Shown piece by piece: positions 1-7,981 of a stretch of 62,350 nucleotides of DNA (position 1 is the stretch's first letter; each line of letters starts with the position of its first letter). Under the pieces are notes generated by a model. That model was not told the DNA's origin, did not search any database, and saw only the letters and a program-made list of their open reading frames with translations. Source of the DNA: UBA1259 sp964453915 (lineage in GTDB: Bacteria; Bacillota; Clostridia; Christensenellales; Borkfalkiaceae); the NCBI GenBank assembly GCA_964453915.1, contig CAYVPW010000003.1:1-62350 (forward strand). Reading direction: 5' to 3'. A program made the translations under genes and the position numbers.

Positions 1-30
1 ATATAATATATAATAACGATATAATAACGC

Positions 31-60
31 AAAAAGGCTCGATTAGTATCGGGCCTTTTT
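31..60 (+). terminator. Intrinsic terminator of an upstream gene
   Basis: A 12-bp stem (31-42 pairing with 49-60, with one G-T pair) with a 6-nt loop ends in a run of T. It should stop transcription coming from the gene left of the window. Confidence 0.75.
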
Positions 61-129
61 CTTGTCAAAAGCCCGAAAATAACTTTTTTAAAAAAATTAA
101 AAAAATTTTAAAAAAGCACCGCAAAACGC

Positions 130-158
130 TTTACAACTTTAGAGTAATGAAGTATAAT
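130..158 (+). promoter_or_regulatory. Sigma-A promoter of the amino-acid ABC operon
   Basis: TTTACA at 130-135 and a perfect TATAAT at 153-158 are separated by 17 bp. Transcription would start near 165 and give a leader of about 50 nt with a Shine-Dalgarno (AGGAG) near 204. Confidence 0.8.
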
Positions 159-216
159 GTAGATACTTTAACACATTAAAGCAATAAAGCAAATAAAAAT
201 TTTAGGAGAAACTACT

Positions 217-966
217 ATGAAAAAACTACTCACACTTATTTTTACTGCAATAATGGCAGTTGCATGTTGTTTTGGTTTAACCGCTTGCGGTAAAGACGAA
301 AATACCCTCACGATAGGTTATACTATTTATCCTCCGATGAACTATTACGAAGGAAGCGATTTTGTAGGTTTTGATACTGAACTTGCAACGGAAGTTTGCA
401 AGATTTTAGGAAAAACGCCTAAGTTTGAAGAAATAGTATGGAACAACAAAGTTATGGACTTAAATAGCGGCGCAATCGATATTGTTTGGAACGGTATGAC
501 AATTACGGATTCTCTTAAAGAATCTATGGAAATTACTTCTCCGTATTTAGAAAATAAACAAGTGATTGTTTGCAAGGTAAGCGATGCTGCTAAATACACC
601 GTGCCTGCAGATTTAGCAAATGCAAGCGAAGTATTGTTTGAAACGGGTTCTGCGGGAGATGACGTTGTAAGCGCTATCGACGGCGTAAACAAAGTTGGTG
701 CTTCTGCACAAAAAGATACGCTTTTAGCTGTAAAAACGGGTACTAATAAGGTTGCCGTTATAGATAAACTTATGGCAGCTGCAATTACCGGCGAAGGCAC
801 CGATTATGCAGACCTAACCTTCGTAGACGTAGGTTTTGAATTAGAACAATTCGGTATAGGTGTTAAAAAGGGCAACGTAGAATTAAAAGAACAAATTGAA
901 AGTGCAATCAATTCTTTGAAGGCAAACGGCAAGTTTGACGAATTGTTGAGAAAATACTTTGCATAA
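217..966 (+). CDS. Polar amino-acid ABC transporter, substrate-binding lipoprotein
   Basis: Extracytoplasmic solute-binding protein (249 aa, family 3 SBP) that captures a polar amino acid for the permease and ATPase encoded next. A lipoprotein signal peptide is visible: basic MKKLL start, hydrophobic core, lipobox LTAC with the acylated Cys at residue 24. The mature part has the family pattern TIGYTIYPPMNYYE near its start, then GFDTELATEV, and ends in the usual KANGKFDELLRKYF helix. Its own promoter and an AGGAG ribosome site lie just upstream. The ligand (for example Gln, Cys/cystine or Arg) cannot be told from sequence alone. It is the first gene of a three-gene importer operon. Confidence 0.93.
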   Translation: MKKLLTLIFTAIMAVACCFGLTACGKDENTLTIGYTIYPPMNYYEGSDFVGFDTELATEVCKILGKTPKFEEIVWNNKVMDLNSGAIDIVWNGMTITDSLKESMEITSPYLENKQVIVCKVSDAAKYTVPADLANASEVLFETGSAGDDVVSAIDGVNKVGASAQKDTLLAVKTGTNKVAVIDKLMAAAITGEGTDYADLTFVDVGFELEQFGIGVKKGNVELKEQIESAINSLKANGKFDELLRKYFA

Positions 967-981
967 GGTAAATTTTTAGAT

Positions 982-1626
982 ATGGATTTTATTTCGGTAA
1001 ATATTAAACTTCTACAAGGATTTTTAACGACTTGCGAGTTGTTTATACTGACGCTAGTCCTAGCATTGCCGCTAGGACTTGTCGTTGCGTTTGGGGCAAT
1101 GAGCAAATTTAAGCCTCTTAAAGTTTTTACAAAATTTGTTGTTTGGATAATAAGGGGCACGCCTTTAATGCTTCAAACGTTGGTGTTTTATTACGGTCCC
1201 GCTCTTTTGTTCGGTTGGGGAAGTTTGCCCAGATTTATTGCGGTTATGATTGCGTTTGTGGTAAATTACGCTTGTTATTTTGCGGAAATATTCAGGGGTG
1301 GCATAGAAAGCATATCCGTAGGGCAATATGAAGCAGGCAAGGTTTTAGGGCTTAAAAAAAGCCAAATCTTTTTTAAGGTGGTTTTAATGCAAGTAATAAA
1401 ACGTATAGTTCCCCCTATGTCTAACGAAATTATTACTTTGGTAAAAGATACGTCTTTGGCAAGAGTGATAATGGTTGCGGAAGTTTTAAAATACGCAGAA
1501 GACTTTACTGCATACGGTATGATTTGGCCACTTTTTTATTGCGGAATATTTTACTTGTTATTTGTTGGATTGCTTACGATAGTTTTCCATTTTATAGAGA
1601 AAAAATTATCTTATTTTAAGGTTTGA
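982..1626 (+). CDS. Polar amino-acid ABC transporter permease (HisM/GlnP type)
   Basis: Inner-membrane permease subunit (214 aa), forming the channel for the amino acid delivered by the lipoprotein encoded 15 nt upstream. It is strongly hydrophobic, with about five membrane spans. It carries the cytoplasmic EAA loop (YEAGKVLGLKKSQIFFKVVL, about residues 114-133), which docks on the ATPase. Motifs RGTPLMLQ and FRGGIESI are typical of the HisMQ/GlnP family, and the length is normal. The stop codon lies 2 nt before the ATG of the ATPase gene, so the three genes are cotranscribed. Confidence 0.93.
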   Translation: MDFISVNIKLLQGFLTTCELFILTLVLALPLGLVVAFGAMSKFKPLKVFTKFVVWIIRGTPLMLQTLVFYYGPALLFGWGSLPRFIAVMIAFVVNYACYFAEIFRGGIESISVGQYEAGKVLGLKKSQIFFKVVLMQVIKRIVPPMSNEIITLVKDTSLARVIMVAEVLKYAEDFTAYGMIWPLFYCGIFYLLFVGLLTIVFHFIEKKLSYFKV

Positions 1627-1628
1627 TT

Positions 1629-2456
1629 ATGGCATATTTAGAAATAAAAAATTTTAATAAATCTTTCGGACAAACGGAAGTGTTAAAAGGTGTGAGTATA
1701 AGTATAGAAAAGGGGCAGGTTGTTTCTATAATAGGCTCTTCCGGTTCCGGAAAAACAACTTTATTAAGATGTCTTAATTTTTTAGAAACACCGGATAGCG
1801 GCGAAATGACGCTTGACGGAAAGGCGTTGATAGGGGAAGATCCTTCTATAAAAAACAACGAAAAATCTTTAAGAGAAAAACGCTTAAACTTTGGGCTTGT
1901 ATTTCAGTCTTTTAATCTTTTTCCGCAATATAACGTATTAAAAAATATTACTCTTGCGCCCACTCTTTTATTAAAAGAAAAATTTAAAGAGTTTAAAAAG
2001 ACAGAAAAGAACAGAATGCTTAGAGAAGAATTTTTAATAACGGAAAAAGAAAAAATAAATAAGACGGCGGAAGAATTGCTTGTAAAAGTGGGGCTTTCGG
2101 AAAAACGCGACGCATATCCTTGCGAACTTTCCGGCGGACAATGCCAAAGGGTGGCGATAGCAAGGGCATTGGCGTTAAAACCGAAAATCCTTTGTTTTGA
2201 CGAGCCTACTTCTGCGCTAGATCCTGAACTTACGGGTGAAGTGCTAAAAGTAATTCGCGGATTAAAAGAAAAAGACCGCACGATGATAATTGTCACGCAC
2301 GAAATGGGCTTTGCAAAAAGCGTGTCAGATAAAATAGTATTTTTAAGTGACGGCGTGGTGGAAGAAGAAGGCACGCCTAAAGAAGTTATGGAAAATCCCA
2401 AATCGGAAAAACTGATTCAGTTTTTATCCAGTGTTTCTCAAAAGGACGGTGAATAA
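1629..2456 (+). CDS. Polar amino-acid ABC transporter ATP-binding protein
   Basis: ATPase subunit (275 aa) that powers the importer. Walker A GSSGSGKT lies at residues 36-43, the Q-loop at VFQ near 91-93, signature LSGGQ at 167-171 and Walker B plus the catalytic Glu in ILCFDEP at 187-193, followed by the D-loop SALD and an H-loop His in TMIIVTHE. The ATG at 1629 is preferred to an upstream in-frame TTG at 1623 because AAGG sits at a good distance. An insertion of roughly 25-30 residues rich in Lys and Glu (about 115-145) lies between Q-loop and signature and makes the protein longer than the usual 240-250 aa. Confidence 0.93.
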   Translation: MAYLEIKNFNKSFGQTEVLKGVSISIEKGQVVSIIGSSGSGKTTLLRCLNFLETPDSGEMTLDGKALIGEDPSIKNNEKSLREKRLNFGLVFQSFNLFPQYNVLKNITLAPTLLLKEKFKEFKKTEKNRMLREEFLITEKEKINKTAEELLVKVGLSEKRDAYPCELSGGQCQRVAIARALALKPKILCFDEPTSALDPELTGEVLKVIRGLKEKDRTMIIVTHEMGFAKSVSDKIVFLSDGVVEEEGTPKEVMENPKSEKLIQFLSSVSQKDGE

Positions 2457-2457
2457 T

Positions 2458-2739
2458 ATGTCTGAAAATTCTGTAAGTGCAAGAAAAAAACTGTACAAAA
2501 CAATTCTTTCGTTAAAAAACGAAGAAGAATGCGATGATTTTTTTAACGATTTATGCACCATAAAAGAGTTGGATTCTATGGCTCAAAGAATAGTTGCCGC
2601 CGATTTGTTGATAAACGGCGAAACGTACGAGCAAATAATTGCAAAAACGGATATTTCTTCCGCAACGCTATCTAGAGTATCCAGATGCGTTAAATACGGA
2701 GATGGTTATAAAAGTATTTTAACAAAAGACCGTGATTGA
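2458..2739 (+). CDS. TrpR/YerC-family transcriptional regulator
   Basis: Small DNA-binding protein (93 aa) of the YerC/YecD group of the TrpR superfamily. The family core is clear: FFNDLCTIKELDSMAQRI, then a helix-turn-helix containing TYEQIIAKTDISSATLSRVSR. The ATG at 2458, 11 nt after AAGGA, is chosen over an in-frame GTG at 2431 inside the ATPase gene. It follows the transporter genes directly and probably shares their transcript. Family members are poorly characterised; a role in regulating amino-acid uptake or metabolism is inferred from position only. Its stop codon lies in the loop of the terminator. Confidence 0.85.
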   Translation: MSENSVSARKKLYKTILSLKNEEECDDFFNDLCTIKELDSMAQRIVAADLLINGETYEQIIAKTDISSATLSRVSRCVKYGDGYKSILTKDRD

Positions 2740-2756
2740 TTCACGGTTTTTCTTTT
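2729..2756 (+). terminator. Intrinsic terminator after the ABC operon
   Basis: A 7-bp stem ACCGTGA/TCACGGT (2729-2735 with 2741-2747) has a 5-nt loop and is followed by TTTTTCTTTTTT. The stop codon of the YerC-like gene lies inside the hairpin. Confidence 0.8.
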
Positions 2757-2803
2757 TTCTTGTTCGGCGTGCATTTTTCGAGATTAAATTCTAAAAAAAA
2801 CCG

Positions 2804-2832
2804 TTGAAATAAAAGAAAAAATATATTATACT
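2804..2832 (+). promoter_or_regulatory. Promoter of the PucR-like regulator gene
   Basis: TTGAAA at 2804-2809 and TATACT at 2827-2832 with a 17-bp spacer precede the gene at 2872 by about 40 nt. Confidence 0.6.
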
Positions 2833-2871
2833 TATTTAGTCAAAGGTTAAAATACAAAGGCAAAGCGTTAA

Positions 2872-3876
2872 ATGGATAAAGAAATAAAAAAATTTATAAA
2901 CTTAATAAAAGAAAAAACGGGTTTGTGCGTAGAAGAGTGCGAAACGTCGCCTTGTTTAGAAAGCGGAGAAGCGTTTAGGACGGACACTGCAAACAATAAA
3001 GTGTATTTTGCAGTTAAAAGCAGACTAAAATCTTATAATTTGGTTTTAGAAGGCTCCGGAAAAGCAGAAGAAAACTACGCAAAACTAATTATCGGTTTGG
3101 CTGAAAATTATTTTTTTAGCGACACGGAATTATCCCGAGCGGAGTTTTTTAAGTCCGCCTTATACGGAGAACTTAAAGCCGTTCAAATAGAGAGATATAT
3201 GTCTAAATTCGCCTTGCCGGAAAGCCCGTGTTTTGTTATGATTATCACGGGAGAAAAAGAAGTAGACGGTGTGGACGACGTTATTTTGGGATACGGAGAA
3301 AACCAAAGTGATTTTTTGATAGAAACGGAAAAGGGGCGTTTTGCCTTGGTTAAGTTTGTGGACGAAAACAGCAGGGATTACCGTTCTTCCAGAGAATATG
3401 CGGAATATTTGGTTCAATCCGTTTACGACGAAACGGGAGAGAACCTAAACGTTGCCATAGGCGGAACGGTAGATTCCGTTGCGGAAGTTTATAAATCTTA
3501 TTCGCAGGCGTTTTCCGCTTTCAATATGGCAAAGACTATATCTTTAAGGGGCAGGGTTCACTGTTATAACGAGTATATGTTCTTTAAGATTTTAGAAGAC
3601 TTGCCAAAACACAAAACGGGTGAATATTTAGATATTTTATACACCCCTTCTGCGAAAGAGATATTTGAAGATAAAGAGCTTTTAGAAACGGCGGAAGAAT
3701 TTTTAGAAAACAGTCTAAACATATCCGAAACTGCAAGAAGGCTTTATTTGCATAGAAATACTTTATCTTATAGGCTAGAAAAGATAGAAAAGGGAACGGG
3801 GCTTGACATAAGAAAGTTTTCCGATGCGGTGACTTTTAGAATAATGTGGGCGCTAAGCGTGTTTTTAAATAAATAG
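2872..3876 (+). CDS. PucR/CdaR-type helix-turn-helix transcriptional regulator
   Basis: Putative transcription regulator of 334 aa. The C-terminal region (about 270-330) is a PucR-type HTH: FLENSLNISETARRLYLHRN, then TLSYRLEKIEKGTGLDIRKF, the characteristic pattern of that domain. The middle (about 190-235, VYDETGENLNVAIGG... SYSQAFSAFNMAKTI) resembles the GGDEF-like region of CdaR proteins. The N-terminal sensory part is not recognised. It has its own promoter and stands 14 nt before the S41 protease gene, so the two may be an operon. No target can be named. Confidence 0.85.
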   Translation: MDKEIKKFINLIKEKTGLCVEECETSPCLESGEAFRTDTANNKVYFAVKSRLKSYNLVLEGSGKAEENYAKLIIGLAENYFFSDTELSRAEFFKSALYGELKAVQIERYMSKFALPESPCFVMIITGEKEVDGVDDVILGYGENQSDFLIETEKGRFALVKFVDENSRDYRSSREYAEYLVQSVYDETGENLNVAIGGTVDSVAEVYKSYSQAFSAFNMAKTISLRGRVHCYNEYMFFKILEDLPKHKTGEYLDILYTPSAKEIFEDKELLETAEEFLENSLNISETARRLYLHRNTLSYRLEKIEKGTGLDIRKFSDAVTFRIMWALSVFLNK

Positions 3877-3890
3877 TATTAGGAAGCAAA

Positions 3891-5186
3891 ATGGAAAAAA
3901 ACGTAAACAAAATTACCACTAAAAGAATAATTGCGGTTATTGCGGCGATATTTGCGATAGCCGCTTCCTTTTTCTGCGGTTTTTTTGTAAAAGATTGCGT
4001 AAACGGAAAGGCTGTAAATACAAACAACGAGATATTAAAGTATATAGAAAAGTACGGCGTTTTCGATACGGAAACTCTTGAACTTAAAAAATTTGATATT
4101 TCAAAAATAACGGCGGATTTCGTTGAAAATTTAGACGACGATTACGCCCATTATTATACAAAAGAAGAATACCGAAAGATAAAAGAAAATTCCGACGGGG
4201 CTTATAAAGGGATAGGCGTAAGTTGTTTTTCTGATACGCTAACCGTTTATAAAGTAGCCGTAAACTCTCCCGCATATTTTGCCGGCATAAAAGAAAAAGA
4301 TGTGATATTAGGCTATAGGGACGGAGAAAACGATATAAATTTTGCTGACTATAAAGAGTTTGAGGATTTTTTGAAAACCGTTTCTGACGGGGTTGACTTT
4401 TCTTTAAAGATAAAAAGAAACGGGGCGGATATTTTAGTAAACGTTTCCGTTAGAGAGTATGAATCCACTTATATTTATTATAAAGATAAGGAAGGGGATA
4501 TGGCTTTTTTATCCGAAAGCGGCACGCCAGTTTTAACCCAAATACCCTGTATAAATTCACAGTTCGATACGGATACGGCGTATATTGCTTTTTATCAATT
4601 TGAAGGAAACGCCGCAAAAGAACTTAAAAGTGCGATGGAATATATGATAGGCAGGGGCAAAAGCAAACTTATTTTAGATTTAAGATACAACGGCGGCGGA
4701 TATATGAGCGTTTTAGAAGAAGTTGCCGCCTTGCTTATAAACATTAAAGAAAACTCTTCTAACGTAATTACTTATGCACTGGACAGTAGCGGAAAGTACA
4801 CCCCGTATACCGCTTCGAAAAACAAGTTTTATAAGGAAATAAAAGCGATTTCCGTTATAGCAAACGAATATACGGCTTCCGCTTCGGAATGTTTGATAGG
4901 TGCAATGCTTTATTATAAAAACGCTTTCGACAGAGATTGTTTGGTGATAGAAAACGCGGCTTTACAAAGCGGAACGGCAAGGACTTACGGCAAGGGGATT
5001 ATGCAAACGACTTTTCCGCTATCGGACGGCGGTGCGTTAAAAATGACTACCGCAGTTATTTACCAACCTGATAAAACAACTTGTATCCACAATACGGGAA
5101 TTACAGTAAACGGAGAAAACGCCGTTATTAGAGAAGAAGAAAAAGCGATAGTCCGTGCACAAAGCATTTTGTCAGGCAAAAACTGA
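3891..5186 (+). CDS. Membrane-anchored S41 (CtpA/CtpB-type) carboxy-terminal protease
   Basis: Serine protease of 431 aa facing the outside of the membrane. It has one N-terminal membrane segment (about 13-33), a short helical region, a PDZ domain (about 100-190, with YKGIGV and VNSPAYFAGIKEKDVILG) and an S41 catalytic domain. By family comparison the catalytic Ser is residue 330 in TASASE and the Lys is 368 in YGKG. The Ser-Lys distance of 38 is longer than in E. coli Prc (25), so the loop between them is expanded. Family members trim C-termini of exported proteins and, in sporulators, take part in sigma-K signalling. Which role applies here is open. Confidence 0.9.
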   Translation: MEKNVNKITTKRIIAVIAAIFAIAASFFCGFFVKDCVNGKAVNTNNEILKYIEKYGVFDTETLELKKFDISKITADFVENLDDDYAHYYTKEEYRKIKENSDGAYKGIGVSCFSDTLTVYKVAVNSPAYFAGIKEKDVILGYRDGENDINFADYKEFEDFLKTVSDGVDFSLKIKRNGADILVNVSVREYESTYIYYKDKEGDMAFLSESGTPVLTQIPCINSQFDTDTAYIAFYQFEGNAAKELKSAMEYMIGRGKSKLILDLRYNGGGYMSVLEEVAALLINIKENSSNVITYALDSSGKYTPYTASKNKFYKEIKAISVIANEYTASASECLIGAMLYYKNAFDRDCLVIENAALQSGTARTYGKGIMQTTFPLSDGGALKMTTAVIYQPDKTTCIHNTGITVNGENAVIREEEKAIVRAQSILSGKN

Positions 5187-5196
5187 ATATAAACTC

Positions 5197-5475
5197 TTAA
5201 TCAGAAAAAAAGTTATTAAGGGAGCGAACGATTTCACCGTCCGCAAAGTTAGATATAGGATTAAGCCTGTATGCCCGACCGTTTTCGGTCGGGCTGTCTT
5301 TGTCGTTGAGGTTTATAAATCTTTTTAAAATCGGCGCAATCGTTTCCGGTTTTATATTAGACAACAGACTTTTAAAATCTAAAGAACCGTTGCTTAAACT
5401 TTCTAAAACGGGTGCAAAATCCTTTCCGCCGTATTCTTCTAAAAAAAAGTTTATTAAAAAACGCAAAATTTCCAT
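5197..5475 (-). CDS. Small helical protein of unknown function
   Basis: A 92-aa predicted protein I do not recognise. The start at 5475 is chosen because GGAG lies 6 nt before that ATG, whereas the longer in-frame ATG at 5511 has no ribosome site. The sequence is helical (MEILRFLINFFLEEYGGKDF, SNIKPETIAPILKRFINL) with no signal peptide and no Cys. It is transcribed divergently from another small unknown gene at 5549 and its end lies only 10 nt from the end of the protease gene. Confidence 0.6.
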   Translation of the reverse strand: MEILRFLINFFLEEYGGKDFAPVLESLSNGSLDFKSLLSNIKPETIAPILKRFINLNDKDSPTENGRAYRLNPISNFADGEIVRSLNNFFSD

Positions 5476-5548
5476 ATTTACTCCGCTAACATTACAGTAT
5501 ATGTTTTTCATAATATAAAATTGAAAATATTTTATTGGGAGAGTCTTT

Positions 5549-5824
5549 ATGGAAGATTTTAACGATTACGCAGGAAGAGAAAACGAGAATCAAACGCAAA
5601 ACGGCAATATTTTCAATTTGGTAAATTCGCTTGCAAAAAAGTTCGATGGAAAGAACCAAAACGATTTGCTTGCGGCAATTTATAAAGAAGCGAAACGGGG
5701 AAAACAAGCGGGGACTTTAACTAACGCCGAAATAGATGCTTTTGCAAATATGCTTTCCCCGCTGTTAGACGACAAAAAAAGGGGATATTTAAATAAAATC
5801 GTTCAGGAACTTAAAAGAATTTAA
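5549..5824 (+). CDS. Small soluble protein of unknown function
   Basis: A 91-aa protein, acidic and Asn/Gln-rich at the N-terminus and helical and basic at the C-terminus (NKIVQELKRI). Its GGGAG ribosome site is well placed. No domain is recognised. The last 4 nt, TTAA, are shared with the stop codon of the convergent aminotransferase gene. It is divergent from the small gene at 5197-5475, so the two may share a control region. Confidence 0.65.
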   Translation: MEDFNDYAGRENENQTQNGNIFNLVNSLAKKFDGKNQNDLLAAIYKEAKRGKQAGTLTNAEIDAFANMLSPLLDDKKRGYLNKIVQELKRI

Positions 5825-6942
5825 TTTTTAGCAAGTTCGTTTATCGCTTTTATAACATAGTATAATTCTCGGGTGCTGTTTTGCGGCGCTATACTTACTC
5901 TTACCAGTCCGTTTTTATCCGTGCCTAAAAATTCGTGCATTTTAGGGGCGCAGTGAAGCCCGCTGCGTACGGCAACGTCGTATTCGGAATTAAGTTTATC
6001 CGCAATTTCTCCGCTTGGCGTTTCGCCGACGGAAAAAGAAACTATGCCGGCAGGGTTTGGCGAAGAATAACACTTAACGCCTTTTATTTGAGATAGAGAA
6101 GAAACTAGCAAAGCGGTTTGTTTTATAAGGTGTTCGCTAAAATGCAAAAAATTACTTTCCGCATAGCGAACGCCTTCTAACAGCCCCGCAATCGCAGGTA
6201 GTGCCACGGTTCCGCTTTCAAGCTTTTCGGGATAGCATTCCGGTTGATAAGGGCTAAAAGATTCTGTGCCCGTTCCGCCGAAGATAAGCGGAGTCAATTC
6301 AGTGTTTTTATCAAAAAGCAACGCACCGCTTCCCATAATGCCGTAAAGCCCTTTATGCCCCGCTAGGGCTAACATAGATATGCCGTCCGTTAAAGAAAGC
6401 GGAACATGTCCGCCGCCCTGAGCGCCGTCGCACAGATATAGCAGTCCGCGTTTTTTTGCAAGAGCCGCTATATCCTTTACGGGCAAAACTTCCCCCGTGA
6501 CGTTTGATACTGCGGTGGATACTATCAAATAGGTTTCCGGCTTAATTTTTTCTTCTATTGTTTCAAGTAAAGAAATCCCGTTTTTTGGAGATACTGTGTC
6601 TAAAGATATAATTCCGCACTTTTCCAAATGAAACAGCGGTCTTAAAACGGAGTTGTGTTCGTATACGGTAGTTATAACGTGTCCGCCTTTTTTTACGCTG
6701 CCGAATATTGCAAGATTGATTGCTTCCGTGCAGTTTTTTGTAAAGACCGTTCTTTCCGGAGTTCCGCCGAAAAAATTAGAGAGAGCCTTTCTGCAATCGT
6801 AAACTATTTCCGCTCCTGTGAGTGCTAAACGGTGTCCGCTTCTGCCGGGATTTGCCGATAAAAATCTTATTACGCTTTCCGTGGTTTCCACAACGGTGTG
6901 AGGTTTAAAACCGCCCGTTGCGGCATTGTCTAAATAAATCAT
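5821..6942 (-). CDS. Class V aminotransferase / cysteine desulfurase-like PLP enzyme
   Basis: PLP-dependent enzyme of 373 aa in the class V aminotransferase fold, close to cysteine desulfurases of the CsdA type. It starts MIYLDNAATGG; the ATG at 6942 follows AGGAGAAAAC, while the longer frame to 7068 has no such site. The PLP Lys is in LALAGHKGLYG, after the CDGAQGGG Asp motif, and a conserved Cys is in VRSGLHCAPKMHEFLGT near the C-terminus, as expected for a desulfurase persulfide site. It is divergent from a DUF3343 gene, a pairing often seen in Clostridia and thought to move sulfur or selenium. A second desulfurase, for Fe-S assembly, lies at 52540. Confidence 0.85.
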   Translation of the reverse strand: MIYLDNAATGGFKPHTVVETTESVIRFLSANPGRSGHRLALTGAEIVYDCRKALSNFFGGTPERTVFTKNCTEAINLAIFGSVKKGGHVITTVYEHNSVLRPLFHLEKCGIISLDTVSPKNGISLLETIEEKIKPETYLIVSTAVSNVTGEVLPVKDIAALAKKRGLLYLCDGAQGGGHVPLSLTDGISMLALAGHKGLYGIMGSGALLFDKNTELTPLIFGGTGTESFSPYQPECYPEKLESGTVALPAIAGLLEGVRYAESNFLHFSEHLIKQTALLVSSLSQIKGVKCYSSPNPAGIVSFSVGETPSGEIADKLNSEYDVAVRSGLHCAPKMHEFLGTDKNGLVRVSIAPQNSTRELYYVIKAINELAKN

Positions 6943-7029
6943 AGTTTTCTCCTTTACGCTTAACAAAAAAGATAGGTAATTTAATATTATGAAATATAAA
7001 GTTTTATTATGCAAAGGAGAAAACGGATT

Positions 7030-7290
7030 ATGGAATACGTAGCGGTTGCCTTCCGTTCGCGCACGCAAACTGTAAGGTTCGCGGATTTTTTAAAACGTAA
7101 CGGCTTAAATTGCGAAGTGATAAACACGCCTAAAGAAGCGGGTGTGGGATGCGGCTTGTCCGTTAAAATAAACAAAGCGGCTGTTCCATTGGTAAAAAAG
7201 GCGTTAATTTATACCAAAGCGGAAAATTTTGCAGGTTTTTTCTTGGTGAAAAGCATCGGTGGGAAAAGGTTTGTACGCGGCATTTTTTGA
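7030..7290 (+). CDS. DUF3343 protein, putative sulfur/selenium carrier
   Basis: An 86-aa protein of the DUF3343 family, named putative Se/S carrier-like. The pattern is clear: AFRSRTQTVRFADFLKRNG at the start, then TPKEAGVGCGLSVKI, in which the single Cys at the centre is the proposed carrier residue. The ATG at 7030 lies 11 nt after AAAGGAG; an upstream in-frame ATG at 7009 would precede that site. It is divergent from the desulfurase-like gene at 5821-6942. Function is inferred from the family and the pairing; no selenium genes appear in the window. Confidence 0.8.
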   Translation: MEYVAVAFRSRTQTVRFADFLKRNGLNCEVINTPKEAGVGCGLSVKINKAAVPLVKKALIYTKAENFAGFFLVKSIGGKRFVRGIF

Positions 7291-7311
7291 AAGGCTTAAA
7301 AACGCTTGAAT

Positions 7312-7338
7312 TTTACGCTTTAAGTATGTTAATATAAT
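7312..7338 (+). promoter_or_regulatory. Promoter of nth, predicted leaderless
   Basis: A perfect TATAAT at 7333-7338 lies exactly 7 nt before the ATG at 7346, so the transcript should begin at or next to the start codon. The -35 is weaker (TTTACG 7312-7317 with a 15-bp spacer, or TTTTAC with 16). No Shine-Dalgarno is present. Confidence 0.6.
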
Positions 7339-7345
7339 ACGTGAT

Positions 7346-7981
7346 ATGAAAAAGGATACCGCAAGAGAAATTGTAAAGGAGTTGTCCGGCGTTTTTACGG
7401 ATAAACCCGCATTAAAATACGAAACGCCGTATCAACTGCTCGTTGCGGTAATTCTTTCCGCACAATGTACGGACGAGCGTGTAAACAAGGTCACCAGCCT
7501 TCTTTTTTTAAAACACGGCACGCCGCAAAGCATAATTGCGTTAAAGCAAGAAGAACTTGAAAAGTATATTTTTTCTTGCGGACTATATAAAAGCAAAGCC
7601 GCACACATATTAAGCGCAACTAAAGATATTATAGAAAAATACGGCGGAGAAGTTCCGCACGACTTAAAAGAATTAAGAACGCTTGCGGGTGTGGGAAGAA
7701 AAACCGCAAACGTTGTATATAGCGTTGCATTCGGCGGCAATGCGATAGCCGTTGATACGCACGTTTTTAGGGTGAGCAAAAGGATAGGGCTTGCTTCCGG
7801 TAAAAACGTTTTAACTACGGAAAAAGAGTTGATGAATATACTAGACGAAAAGGACTGGTCTAGGGCGCATCATTATCTTATTTATTTGGGCAGAAGTTTT
7901 TGCAAGGCGGCAAAACCGGACTGTAAAAATTGCCCGATAGAAAAATTATGTAAAAAATCTATGGATAAAAAGGTGAAATAA
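7346..7981 (+). CDS. nth: Endonuclease III (DNA glycosylase/AP lyase)
   Basis: Base-excision repair enzyme (211 aa) that removes oxidised pyrimidines and cuts the AP site. The helix-hairpin-helix with catalytic Lys is LAGVGRKTAN (Lys119) and the catalytic Asp is D137 in AVDTHVFRV. A [4Fe-4S] loop with Cys 186, 193, 196 and 202 has the exact C-x6-C-x2-C-x5-C spacing. Length is normal. The gene has no ribosome binding site, and a -10 box sits 7 nt before the ATG. The stop codon TAA is directly followed by the ATG of obg. Confidence 0.95.
   Translation: MKKDTAREIVKELSGVFTDKPALKYETPYQLLVAVILSAQCTDERVNKVTSLLFLKHGTPQSIIALKQEELEKYIFSCGLYKSKAAHILSATKDIIEKYGGEVPHDLKELRTLAGVGRKTANVVYSVAFGGNAIAVDTHVFRVSKRIGLASGKNVLTTEKELMNILDEKDWSRAHHYLIYLGRSFCKAAKPDCKNCPIEKLCKKSMDKKVK

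Noticed and set aside
345..800. 151-aa minus-strand frame opposite the ABC lipoprotein
   Set aside because: It lies wholly inside a clearly identified gene, has no ribosome site and shows no domain; it is a codon-bias shadow, as are many similar antisense frames in the window.
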